Part shown: positions 32,863-45,015 of the stretch, piece after piece | Numbering within the stretch: position 1 is the first letter of the stretch | Layout: every line of letters begins with the position of its first letter | DNA from: Poecilobothrus nobilitatus | Taxonomy: Eukaryota > Arthropoda > Insecta > Diptera > Dolichopodidae | Assembly: GCA_947095535.1 (NCBI GenBank) | Contig: OX352772.1 | Location: 116,234,031 to 116,298,030 of the forward strand | Length of the DNA: 64,000 bases | Direction of reading: 5' to 3' | Position numbers and translations under genes: made by a program | The notes under the pieces: generated by a model | Seen by the model: only the letters and a program-made list of their open reading frames with translations | What the model was told of the DNA's origin: nothing | Database searches by the model: none

Positions 32863-34232
32863 AAAACGAGGAAGAACACAGTTGCCTTTGTCAACTCTTA
32901 GATACCCGTACGAACCGTTAGTATGTTCACAGCCTGTCACTCTGCTTACAATATTATTTTTTTAATATTTTAGTATTTTAAAATAATTTGGGTGAATTTT
33001 ATAATTTCTAGAACTATGGGTTGTACATATATTCAAACTATATGTTTATATGTACATTCTTCAAAAGCAGATTCTAACCTTCCACATAACGATTATCAAT
33101 GCAAAACTTTTTCAAATATTCTATAGTACCATTTAATACTAAGCGGTAAATGTATATTAAATTTACTTAGTACAAAATAATAAATATAATTATAAATATT
33201 ATATTATATTATATTTAAATATTCCATTGACAGAATAATTTCTTATAAGTACAATAAAATACATATATGTATGTAAATAAGGCGCTATATAATATACATC
33301 TATACTCTTATCATTCATTCATCAGTGACATATACGATATGTAAATAAACATGATATTATATAAGTATGTATATATATCAATATCATATAAATAAAAATT
33401 CTTCAAGCAACCGTTATATTGTTTATTTATTTACATTTTTTTGTACTACGCATTATACAAAAGTTACAGGTGTTTAAAAATATTAAATTTTCAGTTTTTG
33501 ACCCCTTACAGCTCCTAAACGGGGGGTGATACAAAAAAAATTTCTGAAATGACTCATACTTATTTTCAAAGATCTAACTTCTGTCAAAATTTCAAGTTTC
33601 CAACTCAAACCGTTTAGAAAATAGAAGGGTTAAAGGATTTTGCAAAATTTTAGTTTCGCATAACGGTAAATTAAGACACCGTAAGCCACAAATATATATT
33701 TATTGAATATATACTTTTAAAGCTAATAAAAGTAATCGTTTGGCGTTTTCAGAATGAAGATATACTTTATAGAACTTGTGCTATAACAATTTAAATATAG
33801 AGCTTTTTTGAACCTTTGGGGAGCTGTAGCTCCGTAACGGGTGGGGATACAAAAAAAAGTTTTAAAAAATAAAATTAATATTTTTGTGAGATCTATCATA
33901 GCTCTATTTCAAAAAAAATGTGGGGATCTAAAAGTTAGGTGTTCGAGAGCTACCCTAAGTTTTGGTCCAAACTAAACCAAAAAAAATAGGGAACCTGCAA
34001 ATTACTCCCAGAATATTTTGTGTAAATTTTAAGATTCTAGCTTTCTTGGTTTTTGAGTTAGCGTGCTGGCGGACGGCCGGACGGACGGACAGACGGACAT
34101 GGCTCAAACGTCTTAGAATTTTTTTCTGATCCGATCCATACCTTTGAAGGTATATCTAGCTCGCTTATTTCGAGGTGTTACAAACAGAGGAGTAATTTTA
34201 TTATGCCCGATCCTATCGTACTGGTATAATAA
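32863..34232 (+). mobile_element. Long-TIR / (GGAC)n non-coding element, copy with left end only
   Basis: It starts AAAACGAGGAAGAACACAGT, the left terminal repeat seen complete at 59020-59113. It holds the conserved interior (GCTCCTAAACGGGG block near 33513, GTAGCTCCGTAACGGGTGGGG near 33826, and the GGAC run near 34075-34100), and ends at the TATCGTACTGGTATAA segment. The right terminal inverted repeat is missing; Polinton DNA begins directly after. No protein is encoded. Confidence 0.78.
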
Positions 34233-34254
34233 AGCGAAAAACAAAAAAGATCAA

Positions 34255-34463
34255 TAATACTTATCCTGTTACATATCAATTATCAGACTACACTGATACG
34301 CCAATTTCCGGAGGTTCTTATCAAGCTGAGCTTACACCTGTAAAATATTCAGATACTTATCTTGTAGAAAACTTCTGAAAAACAAGGTAATCGAGTTTTT
34401 GTTAAATGGCTAGGTTTTGATAATACACATAATACTTGGATAAATAAAAAAGCCATTATATAA
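34255..34463 (+). pseudogene. Polinton integrase, C-terminal fragment (locus 1)
   Basis: The plus strand reads PVTYQLSDYTD, ISGGSYQAEL and YSDTYLVE, then after a frameshift VFVKWLGFDNTHNTWI and a stop at 34463. This is the chromodomain-like C-terminus of Polinton (Maverick) integrase. It is homologous to the fragment at 49002-49326 but clearly diverged from it. The catalytic core is absent. It converges on the polymerase relic that ends at 34505. Confidence 0.82.
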
Positions 34464-34504
34464 ATAAATTGTAAAGTTCTTAAGTTTTTATTTAAATTTT
34501 AAAT

Positions 34505-36728
34505 TTATAGTACTTTCTTTGCAGGATTTAAAATTGCTTCTTTAATCGTATCAAAATTAATTTTATGAGATGCCTGATAACTTAAACGAATTCTGTTATC
34601 TTTTGTGCAGTACACTTCGTATGCATAATTTTTTAGACCTCCACAGGCAAATTCTGTGATGTAACTTTCAGCTCCATAACACTCTAATTCATCTGTCATT
34701 TTTCCTTAAAATTCCCCTGTTGGGGGATCAAATTCATCTTTTCGCGATATATAAATGACAGAGCCTATGTCATAATATAATAGTCTATTATCTTCTAAAA
34801 TAACTGAGCTTGTGTTGTTGTGAAAGCTGCTATACTAACGTTAACTGTTGGTGAAGAAGTTTCAACTTCATCTTTGTATTGCCAACTCACCACTATGGTA
34901 GTAGTGACATATCTCTATAGAAGAATTTGTTAACATTTTATAAAATTCAAACGGCTGGTTTAAATTTGTAGTTTGTTGTTGATTCTCTCTCTGCCAAAAT
35001 TTGTGCCAAAATGAATTTAAAATTATTTTAGCAAAAGATCTTAAACCAGGATTATTAGCAATTTTATGATATTCTAATTTAATGTCCTCCACATTGAAAC
35101 ATTTGTTTTATGTATGTGTTCTTTGTCTTTCTCAGTTCAACTCTGCATTCTTCTAAAAACATATTTCTAACACACACACACACTGCAGCAAAAATGTTAA
35201 CGTCATTAGCACAGTATTACAGAATCTCCTTTTGCATATTGAATTTGTTGTTTTTATTTTTTTCATACCATTTTAAAAATTCCTTTCGTTCATCTTCTTT
35301 CATTGTATCAGCCGAATAATATTTAATTTCGGGTAAACTTCCACTATAATTTTTATTTTTTATCGTGTTAAATTAAATGCTTTTGGCAACTTTGCAAGTG
35401 CTTTTGGCAAATAATTAAGCGAATCTATAAATTTTATATTATCTATTAACATTAATATAATTTTTCTTCCTCACATAATTAATTTTGATTGATTATTCGT
35501 CGCATACTTAATATATAGTTTAATATAAATTGGTGATTAAAAGCCTGTCGGTAATAACAATAATATTCATAAATGTGTTTCTTAATGTTAAAATGTACTC
35601 CATTAAGTATTTTATTACAAATTCCTTTTCAAATTATTTTGCTCTATAAACACACCTTTCTCTACAAAATATAAATAAATTGTTTTCGATGTACAAGTGA
35701 TATCTTTATTGAATGACACATAAATTTGGCTCATGTTGCTTTATTTGTGTTGACCCAATTTTTTCTTGTCTAATCTCTAAGTCGTAAAATTTGTGTAGCA
35801 AACTTTCAGAAACAAATTTATTCTTATTTGTATTCTTATTTTTGTATTATTATTTCTTATTTTTTGGCGTGTTGAATGTAACATTCTGATCTGGTGATAT
35901 GGTGATCTTCCGGAACAAAGCTGAAGCAAATTTTACAGAAAATTTCTCCACATGTGTGCTTTTTTCTGCTTTATAAACTTTTAAACAGTTCTTACATTTT
36001 TTAATTTCTTCCCTTAAGCTAATTTTGAATGAAGTCGAGGCTTTATGATTCCCAAAACATATTTGACCTCGAAAGAAACGATTACAGTTCTTACATATTT
36101 TTTCATATTTTGAGTGCATGTAAGTGATGTTTGACATCAAGGAACGCTTTTTGAACATCTATGTTGATTTTGATAATGATGTGGAACATTGTTCACAATA
36201 AAAATCTGTAGAAAATGATGCAGTGAGTGAAACAATTACCTTGTAATAATTTTAGTTATGCAGCTAATTAATTCTTTTGCGAATATTGCATCCATTAAAT
36301 ATTACTTCTTGCATTCCATATTTATATACAACAATATTATAATTTTTTAAACATTCCTGAAATTTTTTTAATGCAGGTATTCCACAACCTTCCAGGGGGA
36401 CTGATGTTCCTGATTTTTTTACTAGTCATAATGCAAATTCAATTTGCACCTTTTCAGTATTATAAAGAATTTTTTTATAATCTTTATATTTTTCCATTTT
36501 GACTATTGCAACAATTATTGCTCTCGGTAGGCATAAATTGTCTTCATTTCTGATTGAAATTATTCCCTTTTTTAGTTTTAATTTTTGTTCAAAACTTTTA
36601 AACTTTTTACTCCTTCCGCTTCTAACAGGTAATCTGACATGTATAATTTCCATGCAAAATTTGTCTGCACTTAACCCTGTAAATTTAAAACAGAAAGTAA
36701 ATAAAAAGTCCAGAACATTAAAGTCCAT
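34505..36728 (-). pseudogene. Polinton protein-primed DNA polymerase B relic (locus 1, left arm)
   Basis: The N-terminal part from ATG 36728 to 36426 includes a VRLPVRSGRSKK-type segment and NEDNLCLPRAI. 36158-35850 has a Cys-rich piece (CKNCNRFFRGQICF, KKCKNCLKVY). The exonuclease is partly deleted. From about 35637 down come exonuclease II/III-like sequence, an NSFWHKFWQ motif B (35092-34868), and motif C reading YYDIGS near 34761-34776 instead of the expected YDTDS. The C-terminus (MTDELECYGAESYITEFACG) ends at 34505. The enzyme would replicate the element's linear DNA from a protein primer. Many frame breaks make it dead. 34547-35637 is inverted and repeated at 36733-37847. Confidence 0.85.
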
Positions 36729-36732
36729 TAAA

Positions 36733-37995
36733 CAATTTGAAAAGGAATTTAAGAAAATTTAAGGAATTTAACATTAAGAAACACATTTATGAATATTATT
36801 GTCATTGCCGACAGGCTTTAACCACCAATTTTTATTAAACTATATATTAAGTATGCGACGAATAAACAATCAAAAGTAATTATGTGAGGAACAAAAATTA
36901 TATTAATGATAATAGATAATATAAAATTTATAGATTCGCTTAATTATTTTCCAAGGGCACTTGCAAAGTTGCCAAAAGCATTTAATTTAACACGATAAAA
37001 AATAAAAATTATAGTGGAAGTTTACCCGAAATTAAATATTATTCGGTTGATGCAATGAAAGATGATGAACGAAAGGAATTTTTAAAATGGTATGTAGAAA
37101 ATAAAAACAACAAATTCAATATGCAAAAGGAGATTCTGTAATACTGTGCTAATGACGTTAACATTTTTGCTGCAGTGTGTGTGTGTGTTAGAAATATGTT
37201 TTTAGAAGAATGCAGAGTTGAACTGAGAAAGACAAAGAACACATACATAAAACAAATGTTTCAATGTGGAGGACATTAAATTAGAATATCATAAAATTGC
37301 TAATAATCCTGGTTTAAGATCTTTTGCTAAAATAATTTTTATAATTATGGGACAAATTTTGGCAGAAAGAGAACCAACAACAAACTACAATTTTAAACCA
37401 GTCGTTTGAATTTTATAAAATATTAACAAATCCTTCTATAGAGATATGTCAAATACTACCTATAAATGAAGAGAATATAGTGGTGAGTTGGCAATACAAA
37501 GATGAAGTTGAAACTTCTTCATCAACAGTTAACGTTAGTATAGCAGCTTTCACAACAACACAAGCTCAGTTATTTTAGAAGATAATAGACTATTATATTA
37601 TGACACAGACTCTGTCATTTATATAGCGAACAGATGAATTTGATCCCCCAACAGGGGAATTTAAAGGAAAAATGACAGATGAATTAGAGTGTTATGGAGC
37701 TGAAAGTTACATCACAGAATTTGCCTGTGGAGGTTTAAAAAATTATGCATACGAAGTGTACTGCACAAAAGATAACAGAAGAAAACTTGAATGTAAAGTA
37801 AAAGGAATTCGTTTAAGTTATCAGGCATCTCAAAAAATTAATTTCTCTGGAAACGTGTATAATATAATATCTATGCATATTATTCTTTTGTTGATGACGC
37901 AAAACTTAAACGGTAAGATGTTTGGTAGCAGATTCAATATTAATGTTATGTTTGTTTGTTATTTGTTTCCAGCTTTTATTATTTTTTACTTCTAA
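36733..37995 (+). pseudogene. Polinton DNA polymerase B relic (locus 1, inverted right arm)
   Basis: This is the reverse complement of 34547-35637 with a few percent divergence, extended with the same gene on the plus strand. It runs from the exonuclease region (YCANDV-like near 37140) through motif B, intact motif C (YYDTDS, 37594-37611), then MTDELECYGAESYITEFACG from 37672 and KVKGIRLSYQAS. It keeps a ~27-bp piece (RRKLECKVKG) that the left arm has lost. After KINFSGN (about 37850) the match to the polymerase stops and the tail to 37995 is unrelated AT-rich sequence. Frame breaks upstream of 37672 make it non-functional. Confidence 0.85.
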
Positions 37996-38500
37996 TAGTT
38001 TTAAATGAAAAAAAAAATTATGTACAAACATAATGAATGGATGAATGTATAAATGAATGTAATCACATATATTTTTACGGTTAATTCATTGCTTATAATT
38101 GTTATTGAATAAAAAAAATGTTGTTAAATTATTAGAAGCTATTTTGCTTTAATAAAAATTATTATGTAAAAAATCTATGAATTTTGGCACTGTACTTTTC
38201 GTGTAGTGTCGGTCGGTCCTGTGGTGGAGAAAGCTGATTTTTAAATTCAAATTATGTGTTTCATTTAAAACTAAAAAGTAAAAAATTAAATTATATGTAA
38301 AAAAATATTTTTTAATTAATATGCTTTTATCAGAACTGAATTCGCTCCCTAAAAAGTAGAAAATAAAATTGATTGCAAAACTTGAGCATTTTGGACTGTT
38401 ATAATATAAAAGTAAATTGCTGAAATAAAAAAGAAACACGATCCCAAAATATCGCAGATTTATGTTAACGTTATTAGTTTCACTTACATTTATTTAATTT
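37996..38500. other. AT-rich spacer
   Basis: I see nothing recognisable here beyond AT-rich sequence. Low-complexity ATTTCATTAATTT-type repeats begin near 38480 and run to about 38660. Confidence 0.6.
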
Positions 38501-38519
38501 CATTATACTTTACTTCATT

Positions 38520-40440
38520 TCATTAATTTCATTATTAATTGACTTACATTTGTTTAATTACTTATTTTGCTTCATTTTACTAATTTAATTAATTATTTTG
38601 ATTTATTTAATTACTTAGTTTTTACTTAAATTAATTTAATTTCATTTAATTTTATTATCAATTGAGATAACATAACTGCTACCAACATGTATTTAATCTT
38701 ATATTTAAATTCTAAAATATTATCAATTGCTTTAACAATTTCCGGGAGTTCATTATACGCTTTTAAACAATGAAATAAGCAATTATCGATTTTATTATTG
38801 GTTATAAAAAGTGATAAATAAAAGTTTGATTTATTACGCATATTGTAATTATGTAATTCGATTCTTCTATTCAGAATAAAATTATGTTTTACTTGATTAT
38901 TTATTATTTTAAAAGCAAGAAGATAGAGTTCAAATTTACCTATATTCTTTAGACTAAGATACTGACTAGTATATAATGTGATCGTTGGAAGTCGAATTGG
39001 AAGTTGATGAATAATTTTAATGCACTTTTGTGTAATGTCTCTAACTTGATCATATAAACTTGGAGAGCTCTATTCCAAATTGGATAGCATTAATATTAAG
39101 ATAGCAGATATGCAATTTCATATAAGACGAGTAAATTGCTTATAGAGCTTCAAACGATAAATAGTTTCTCAGTCTACGCAAAATGAAGATATCAAGTGCT
39201 ATGTTTTTTGTTACATATTCTATATGGTTATTCCAATTGAATTTGCTATCATGAATCAATCCTAAATAATTGAAACTATCTACAAATTCAATCATTACAT
39301 TTCTTTATAGAAAATTTGGTCTGGTATTAGACGATCTGTGTTCGAAGAACATTATTTTAGCCTTTTTAATGTTTAAACTGAGGCAATACTTAGTTAGCCA
39401 TTCTTGGATTATATCAAGGTCATTTTGCATTGCATTATTTAAATCAATTCCAGTACATTCAACATAGTTGAGGACCGCATCGTCCGCAAAAAGCTGGAGG
39501 CTACTATTGAGTATTAAAGGACCCACGTCATCTATGTAAATTTTGAAAATGTCAGTATCCAATATAAAGTCTTGTGGAAAGCCTTTGACAATTAATTTTT
39601 CCATGCTACAAATGTCTCCTATGCGAACCACCTGCTTTCGGTTTCGCAGATATGATTTAAAGTATTCCAACTAAATGTTTGAAAAATTAAGTTTTAATAG
39701 CTTATATAGTAAAATATCATAATCGACACAATCAAAAGTCTTTTGTAAGTCTAAAAAGATACAACTTACGTATTTTCTTAAATCTCTATTTCTTGAAATA
39801 AAGTTAGTAAACTCAGGGAGGCAGCGGTTGTATTAGATCTTTTCAAATCCGAGAATAATAATAGTATTTTAAATGAAGAGAAATACCCTTAAAATACTAT
39901 TATTATTCATGAAAGAGTTTAGACTGTTTTTAATAATAATTTTACAGATTTTCGAGAAGGCTGGTAGAATAGATATAGGTCTATAATTTGAGCAACTCGT
40001 TTAATTACTATTTTTAAAAATTGGGATTACAATGACAGTCTTAAGATTTTTGGAAAAATACCGTTATGAAATTTGTTGACAAACTTTACTAATATGCGAC
40101 ACAATTGTTCAGAAAATTTCTTAATGAACTTGGATAAGATGTTATCATATCCCGTGGTTGCCGTCAAATTTAGAGAATTGATTATTAATCTGACTTTCTC
40201 AACGTTCGTTGGTTCTAAATGAAAATTGGAAAAGATGTTGCGAAAGATATTCCGGCATATTAATTTCTTTAGTTTACGTTAACAAAGAAGTTATTGAAAG
40301 TCTCGGAAATATCTCTTCAATTTCATTTTCTAACATTTTATTATTCTGACATATAACTTTGATATGATTTTTCGAATCAACACTGTCAGTATTAAACATA
40401 ATTTGTTTATATGAGTGCAAAAATTTAATTTTTTTTAAAC
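38520..40440 (-). pseudogene. CR1/Jockey-like LINE ORF2 relic, minus strand
   Basis: Right to left: degraded RT N-terminal pieces at 40440-39690, then 39670-39305 with YFKSYLRNRKQVVRIGD, KGFPQDFILDTD and the catalytic LFADDAVL box, and LDIIQEWLTKYCLSLNI. The C-terminal tail at 38841-38626 has NYNMRNKSNFYL-type and FHCLKAYNELPEI sequence, the usual ending of these LINEs. Frame breaks throughout and the lack of a visible endonuclease make it a 5'-truncated dead copy. The plus-strand LINE that begins near 40690 faces away from it. Confidence 0.8.
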
Positions 40441-40689
40441 TAAAACGAAAAATTTAATTTTTTACTATAAAGTTAATAAAAACTAAATATATTACTTATT
40501 ATATACCTACATACTATTAAAGAAAAGTCTTCAAAAAAAAAAAAAAAAATGTTTTCTTTTAAAAAAAAATATATAGGTACGTATTTACGTTCAAAATATA
40601 TGCGTACATATATAATACATATTAATAATATTAACAAAGTATAAACAATGTCAAAGCAATGCATGCAATAAAAATATAAGTTGTAAATC

Positions 40690-41268
40690 CAAAGGTATTC
40701 AATCCGCGCAGTGTATGAGGAAGTTTCACAAACAAAATATGAGGAAGTTTCTGATGAACTTTTTTATGCAATAGAAAACAGCAGTGTCTCTTGGCGATGT
40801 AGTACGAGTCCGATAAATGGTAACATATCAATTGTAATAATTATTTCCATTATGAATGATATTCGAAAAACACAAATTTATCAATCACAACAAATGGATG
40901 ATCTAATAAAAGAAAACAAAAGCATTTCAAAATCAAAGGAAAATCAAGAGTTGAAGAAACGTTTAGTGGCGGAAGAAAAAACATCTAATTAGCTTGAAGT
41001 CATAGTCGACAAAATATATCAGCTTTTAGATGAAACCCAAAAACAAAACATTAAAAATAATATCATACTGGCTGAATTGCCGTCTGATATTAAAGATTCA
41101 ACCGAAGTAGTATTACGTATTGCTAAACATAGAAAAGCAGATATTAATTGTAATGATATTTCTGAAATTACAGCATTGGATCAGAAGATAGGATATGGTA
41201 GAGCAGAAAAAGAACCATATATTGTAAAATTAAGTTCTGAAAAGGCTAAAAAAATTAATATTAATTAA
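40690..41268 (+). pseudogene. LINE ORF1-like relic with coiled coil
   Basis: Two pieces in neighbouring frames: about 40711-40992 (Lys/Glu-rich, coiled-coil-like: DDLIKENKSISKSKENQELK) and about 40993-41268 (LEVIVDKIYQLLDETQKQ, NNIILAELPSD, STEVVLRIAKHRKAD). The second resembles the RNA-binding domain of LINE ORF1 proteins of the CR1 type. It is placed just upstream of the endonuclease and RT relics at 42084-45015 in the same orientation, which supports the call. An in-frame stop lies at 40990. Confidence 0.6.
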
Positions 41269-41839
41269 TATCAAAAAAAAAAGTTCTTTTAAACGTCTCT
41301 TCAGTGCAGAACTTGATTTGGCCCTTCAAGGAAATAATGAAATTTTTTTTCTCCACCACCTTACAGCCTTGCAATCAAAACTCTACCATGAGGCAAAACA
41401 AATTAAAATCTCACAGAATCTTCAATTTCTTTGGGTCAAGGACAGCGAAATATATTTACGAAAACAATAGTAAAGTATTCAAACTTTCTTCTTTTAATGA
41501 TATTAAATTTGTTAAAAAAAGTTTTAACATTACATATTAATATTTTTAATTTTACACTAATTTTTTTTTCAAATAATGATTTTATAATTTCAGTAACTTC
41601 ATAACTCCATATTCCAATTACATTTGTTTTTTTTTTCAATTTATATGTTAACTTTACTAAATATTAAGGTATTTTCCACATATCTAATGTCATTGAATTT
41701 ATTAAAAACAGTTTAACATTACATATTAATATATTTAAATTTAAACTAAATTTCTTTTTTTCAAAAAATCAATTCATAATTTTGAGTTGCTTTACAAATA
41801 GCTTTCAACCTCAATTTTATAATATTATAATAATATTGG

Positions 41840-42822
41840 CATATTTTAATTACTTTTTAGCACATTTCCAAAAATATTTTGAACAAATGTGCTTATTAGT
41901 TTCACTCTGTCCATCCGTCCGTCTGTTTACAAAATTTCTACACCGATAAAGATAGAGAAACAAAATTTTAACTATGGGTAGGTTTCATAAAAAAATTAAT
42001 TTTGTGGAACAACTTTTTTATGTAGCCCTAGCCACTACGGAGCTACAGCCCCTTAAATTTTGAAAAAGCCCTATTTTTAACAAACAAACTAGATGAATTA
42101 GAAATTATAATTGAAACTTTAAAAAATACTATAGACATAATATAAATTACAAAAACTTGGTTAAAAAATAATGAAATTTAATCAGCTCTTCAAAATAGCG
42201 AAAAAGCCCCATTTTCAGATGTATATATCTCAGGCTCTGCGTAATAGTTTTGCAATCTAAAACCGCTTGAGGACCGGAAATTTTATTATCTATATAAGAC
42301 AGTATCAAAATTTGTAATATTTTGTAATTTACTATTTAAATTTACCGTTATGTGAAAACCACATTTTGCATACAATTTCTTTTTTCATAACTCCGGCACG
42401 CCTTTAGATAGGGATCTGAAATTTTGAGACAAGAATTTTGAGACTTTTAGAATTAGTATAAGTTTTCTCAGAAAATTATTTGGTAGCGCCCCCCTCTTTA
42501 AGAGTTATTACGCCTCAAAAATTGAAAATTTGCTATTTTTAGACACCTGCAACTTAGGCACCTGTAAAAATTTTTCTACGGCAAAACATGAAAATTAAAG
42601 GTGCAATAATATATTTTTACGTGTGTTAACGGCTTTTCTTAGTTATATAGGATTCCGGACTTACGGCCCCTCAAAATTTCAAAAAAGTCCTATTTTCACG
42701 TTTTTTCTTATTACATGAAATTTTCAAATGTTTGTGCAAGTCACAATTCTAAACAGTTTGTATTGAGTTTTGGAAATGTGCGCTTTTAAAAACCGTTGGT
42801 TTACATTCTACCTTATTGTAAC
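41840..42822. repeat. (TCCG)n repeat family copy, mixed with a LINE endonuclease piece
   Basis: It matches the copies at 3120-4560 in the same orientation: TTTTAGCACATTTCCAAAAA at 41860, CACTCTGTCC-ATCCGTCCGTC near 41903, GTAGCCCTAGCCACTACGGA near 42025, ATGTATATATCTCAG near 42221. At 42084-42175 it is interrupted by sequence that reads NKLDELEIIIETLKN, then TKTWLKNNEI, the N-terminus of a LINE endonuclease. The end (42735-42822) is shared with 20696-20775. Confidence 0.72.
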
Positions 42823-45015
42823 TTAAACACATACATAACAAGGGATTTTAATATAAACATAATAGAAAACACAAATAAATCAAATAACTATTTAAACTTT
42901 ATGAACATGAATGGTTTTTACAACTGTAATTATAATTTACCTACTACAAAAATAACAAATACATACACTTCTTAATCACTTATTTACTAATAATTTAAAT
43001 GGAATAATATGACTATCCCATATAAATATTGATTTACTCGATCACAATGTAGTACTAGTTGAAATAACCCATACAAATGTTAATGTCAATCTGGCAACTG
43101 ATTATATAATTACTGATAATAAGGTTTGTAAAAATATTGATCTAAATATGTTGAATCGATTATTATAGGAAGAATCGATTTGTCTTTATGATTCAAAAAA
43201 TTGTGGTGATATTGCTTCTGAATGCAATTTAAAAATAAATGAAAAAATATATAAAGCTAAGAGATCAAAAAAATATAATAAAAGAAATGGAATTATTGAA
43301 AATGATTAATAAAATAGTTGAAGCTAAACACTTCTGGTTTTCAAAATGGAAAAAAGATCGATTAAATACCAACTTAGAACGTCAATTCAAGTACTGTAGA
43401 AATTTAGTAACGAAAATGAGGAGAATAAAAAAGAAAAACTTCTATGAAACTTTATTTAAAAATAACATAAAGAATCCTGCTAAAACTTGGAATTGCATTA
43501 ACAAGATTGTATACAACAGAGAAAAAAATGAAAAAGTAATAGATTTTTTGCACGGCTTAAACGATAAAGAAGCTGAAAGCAGAATAAATGACTGAAATAA
43601 ATATTTTGGTTTAATAGGGGAACAATTGGCAATAAAAACAAGCAATAGATTATCAAAAATTCTAAATAAATCTTTAGAAGAAGGAATAGTTCCAAAAGAA
43701 TTAAAAATTGGAAGAATTTTGCCAGTTTTTAAAACGTTCGAATGAAAAGCGTTTTTGATAACTATAGGCCGATATGTATTGCATCAGTGTTATCTAGAAT
43801 TATAGAAAAAGTAGTCTATAATCAAATTTCTGCATATCTTAATAAAAACGAACTGTTATCTAATAAACAATATGGTTTCAGGAAAAAATCAAGCACAGAA
43901 ACCGCAATTGTAGATATGATAACAATAGTTCAAAATTGGAAAGATAATAAAAATATATTATCCTTAGTGTTTATTGACTTATCTAAAGCATTTGATATGG
44001 TAGACCACAATATATTGCTGAAGAAATTGTATGGATTTGGAGTAAGAGGAATGGAATACAAATGGTTTGAGTCATATTTGAAGAACCGTTTTCAATTTAC
44101 TAAAATTGCTGATTTGGAAAGCAGTAAAGAAAGAGTAACTACTGCAGTCCACAAGGCAGCATATTAGGGTCTTTGTTATTTACTATGTATATGGGTAGTA
44201 TTCATGTAAGTAATAATGTCGAAACATTTTTATTTGCTCTTGATATTTGTTTAATTTTTCGAGCCGAGAAGTACAACTAATTACAGTATAAAATGAATAT
44301 TGAACTGCATAAAATTTATGAATGGATGTCGGCCTTATCGTGAACATCAACAAGACAAAATATATGATTATTGGTTCATCTTATCCTGAAATAAACATTT
44401 ATTTGGATAATTAAGTTGTTGAAAGAGTTTCTGAATATAAGTATCTAGGGTTGTGGATTGACTTTAAAATGGCATATCCATACATCGAACCTATACAGAA
44501 AATTGTCTATGATAGCTGGTGTATTTAAAAGATTATCTAGGTTTATCCCACATGTGACTAAAAAATCTGTTTTGGAGTACATCAACTAAACAAATGATTT
44601 GTGAAATACAGACTATCCAAAATAGGGCAATAAAAAGCTTATTCAATTATAATTAGCGAGAAAAAACTGAATTTATTCATAAAACAAATAAAATCTTATT
44701 GATAAATGATCTGGTGTACCTATACTTCATATTCTATATACATATATCAATAATACTAATATTCATACCACAACCGTGTTGTCTAAAAGAAATGAAATCC
44801 ATCATCTGAACACTAGAAGTAAAAACATGCTACATTTAGAAAAAATATACTTTTCTTTTTGGAACATTAACGACAATTCATGTGGGAATTAAATGGTACA
44901 ACTATGTACTAAATAATGTAAATGTACTAGACAATCATCTTCTAAAAAAAGAGTTAATTAATAAAATATTTAACAATTATGGCAATATTCAATTTACTAA
45001 TTTAAATCAATTGTA
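42823..45015 (+). pseudogene. CR1/Jockey-like LINE ORF2 relic, plus strand
   Basis: Endonuclease remainder: DFNINIIENTNKSNNYLNF (about 42847-42900) and HINIDLLDHNVVLVEI (about 43021-43067). The linker runs 43239-43595 (KHFWFSKWKKDRLN). RT: YRPICIASVLSRIIEKVVYN, KQYGFRKKSSTETAI and FIDLSKAFDMVDHNILL at 43742-44167. The catalytic FADD box is degraded to LFALDI near 44230. After it only traces (YLGLWID, about 44440) are readable, ending near 45015. There are multiple stops and shifts. It resembles the minus-strand relic at 38520-40440 in style, so the two may be one family. Confidence 0.83.

Noticed and set aside
35110..35319. A 69-codon ORF repeated inverted at 37039-37248, which might seem a conserved small gene.
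   Set aside because: It is the antisense of the exonuclease part of the Polinton polymerase, repeated only because of the large palindrome.
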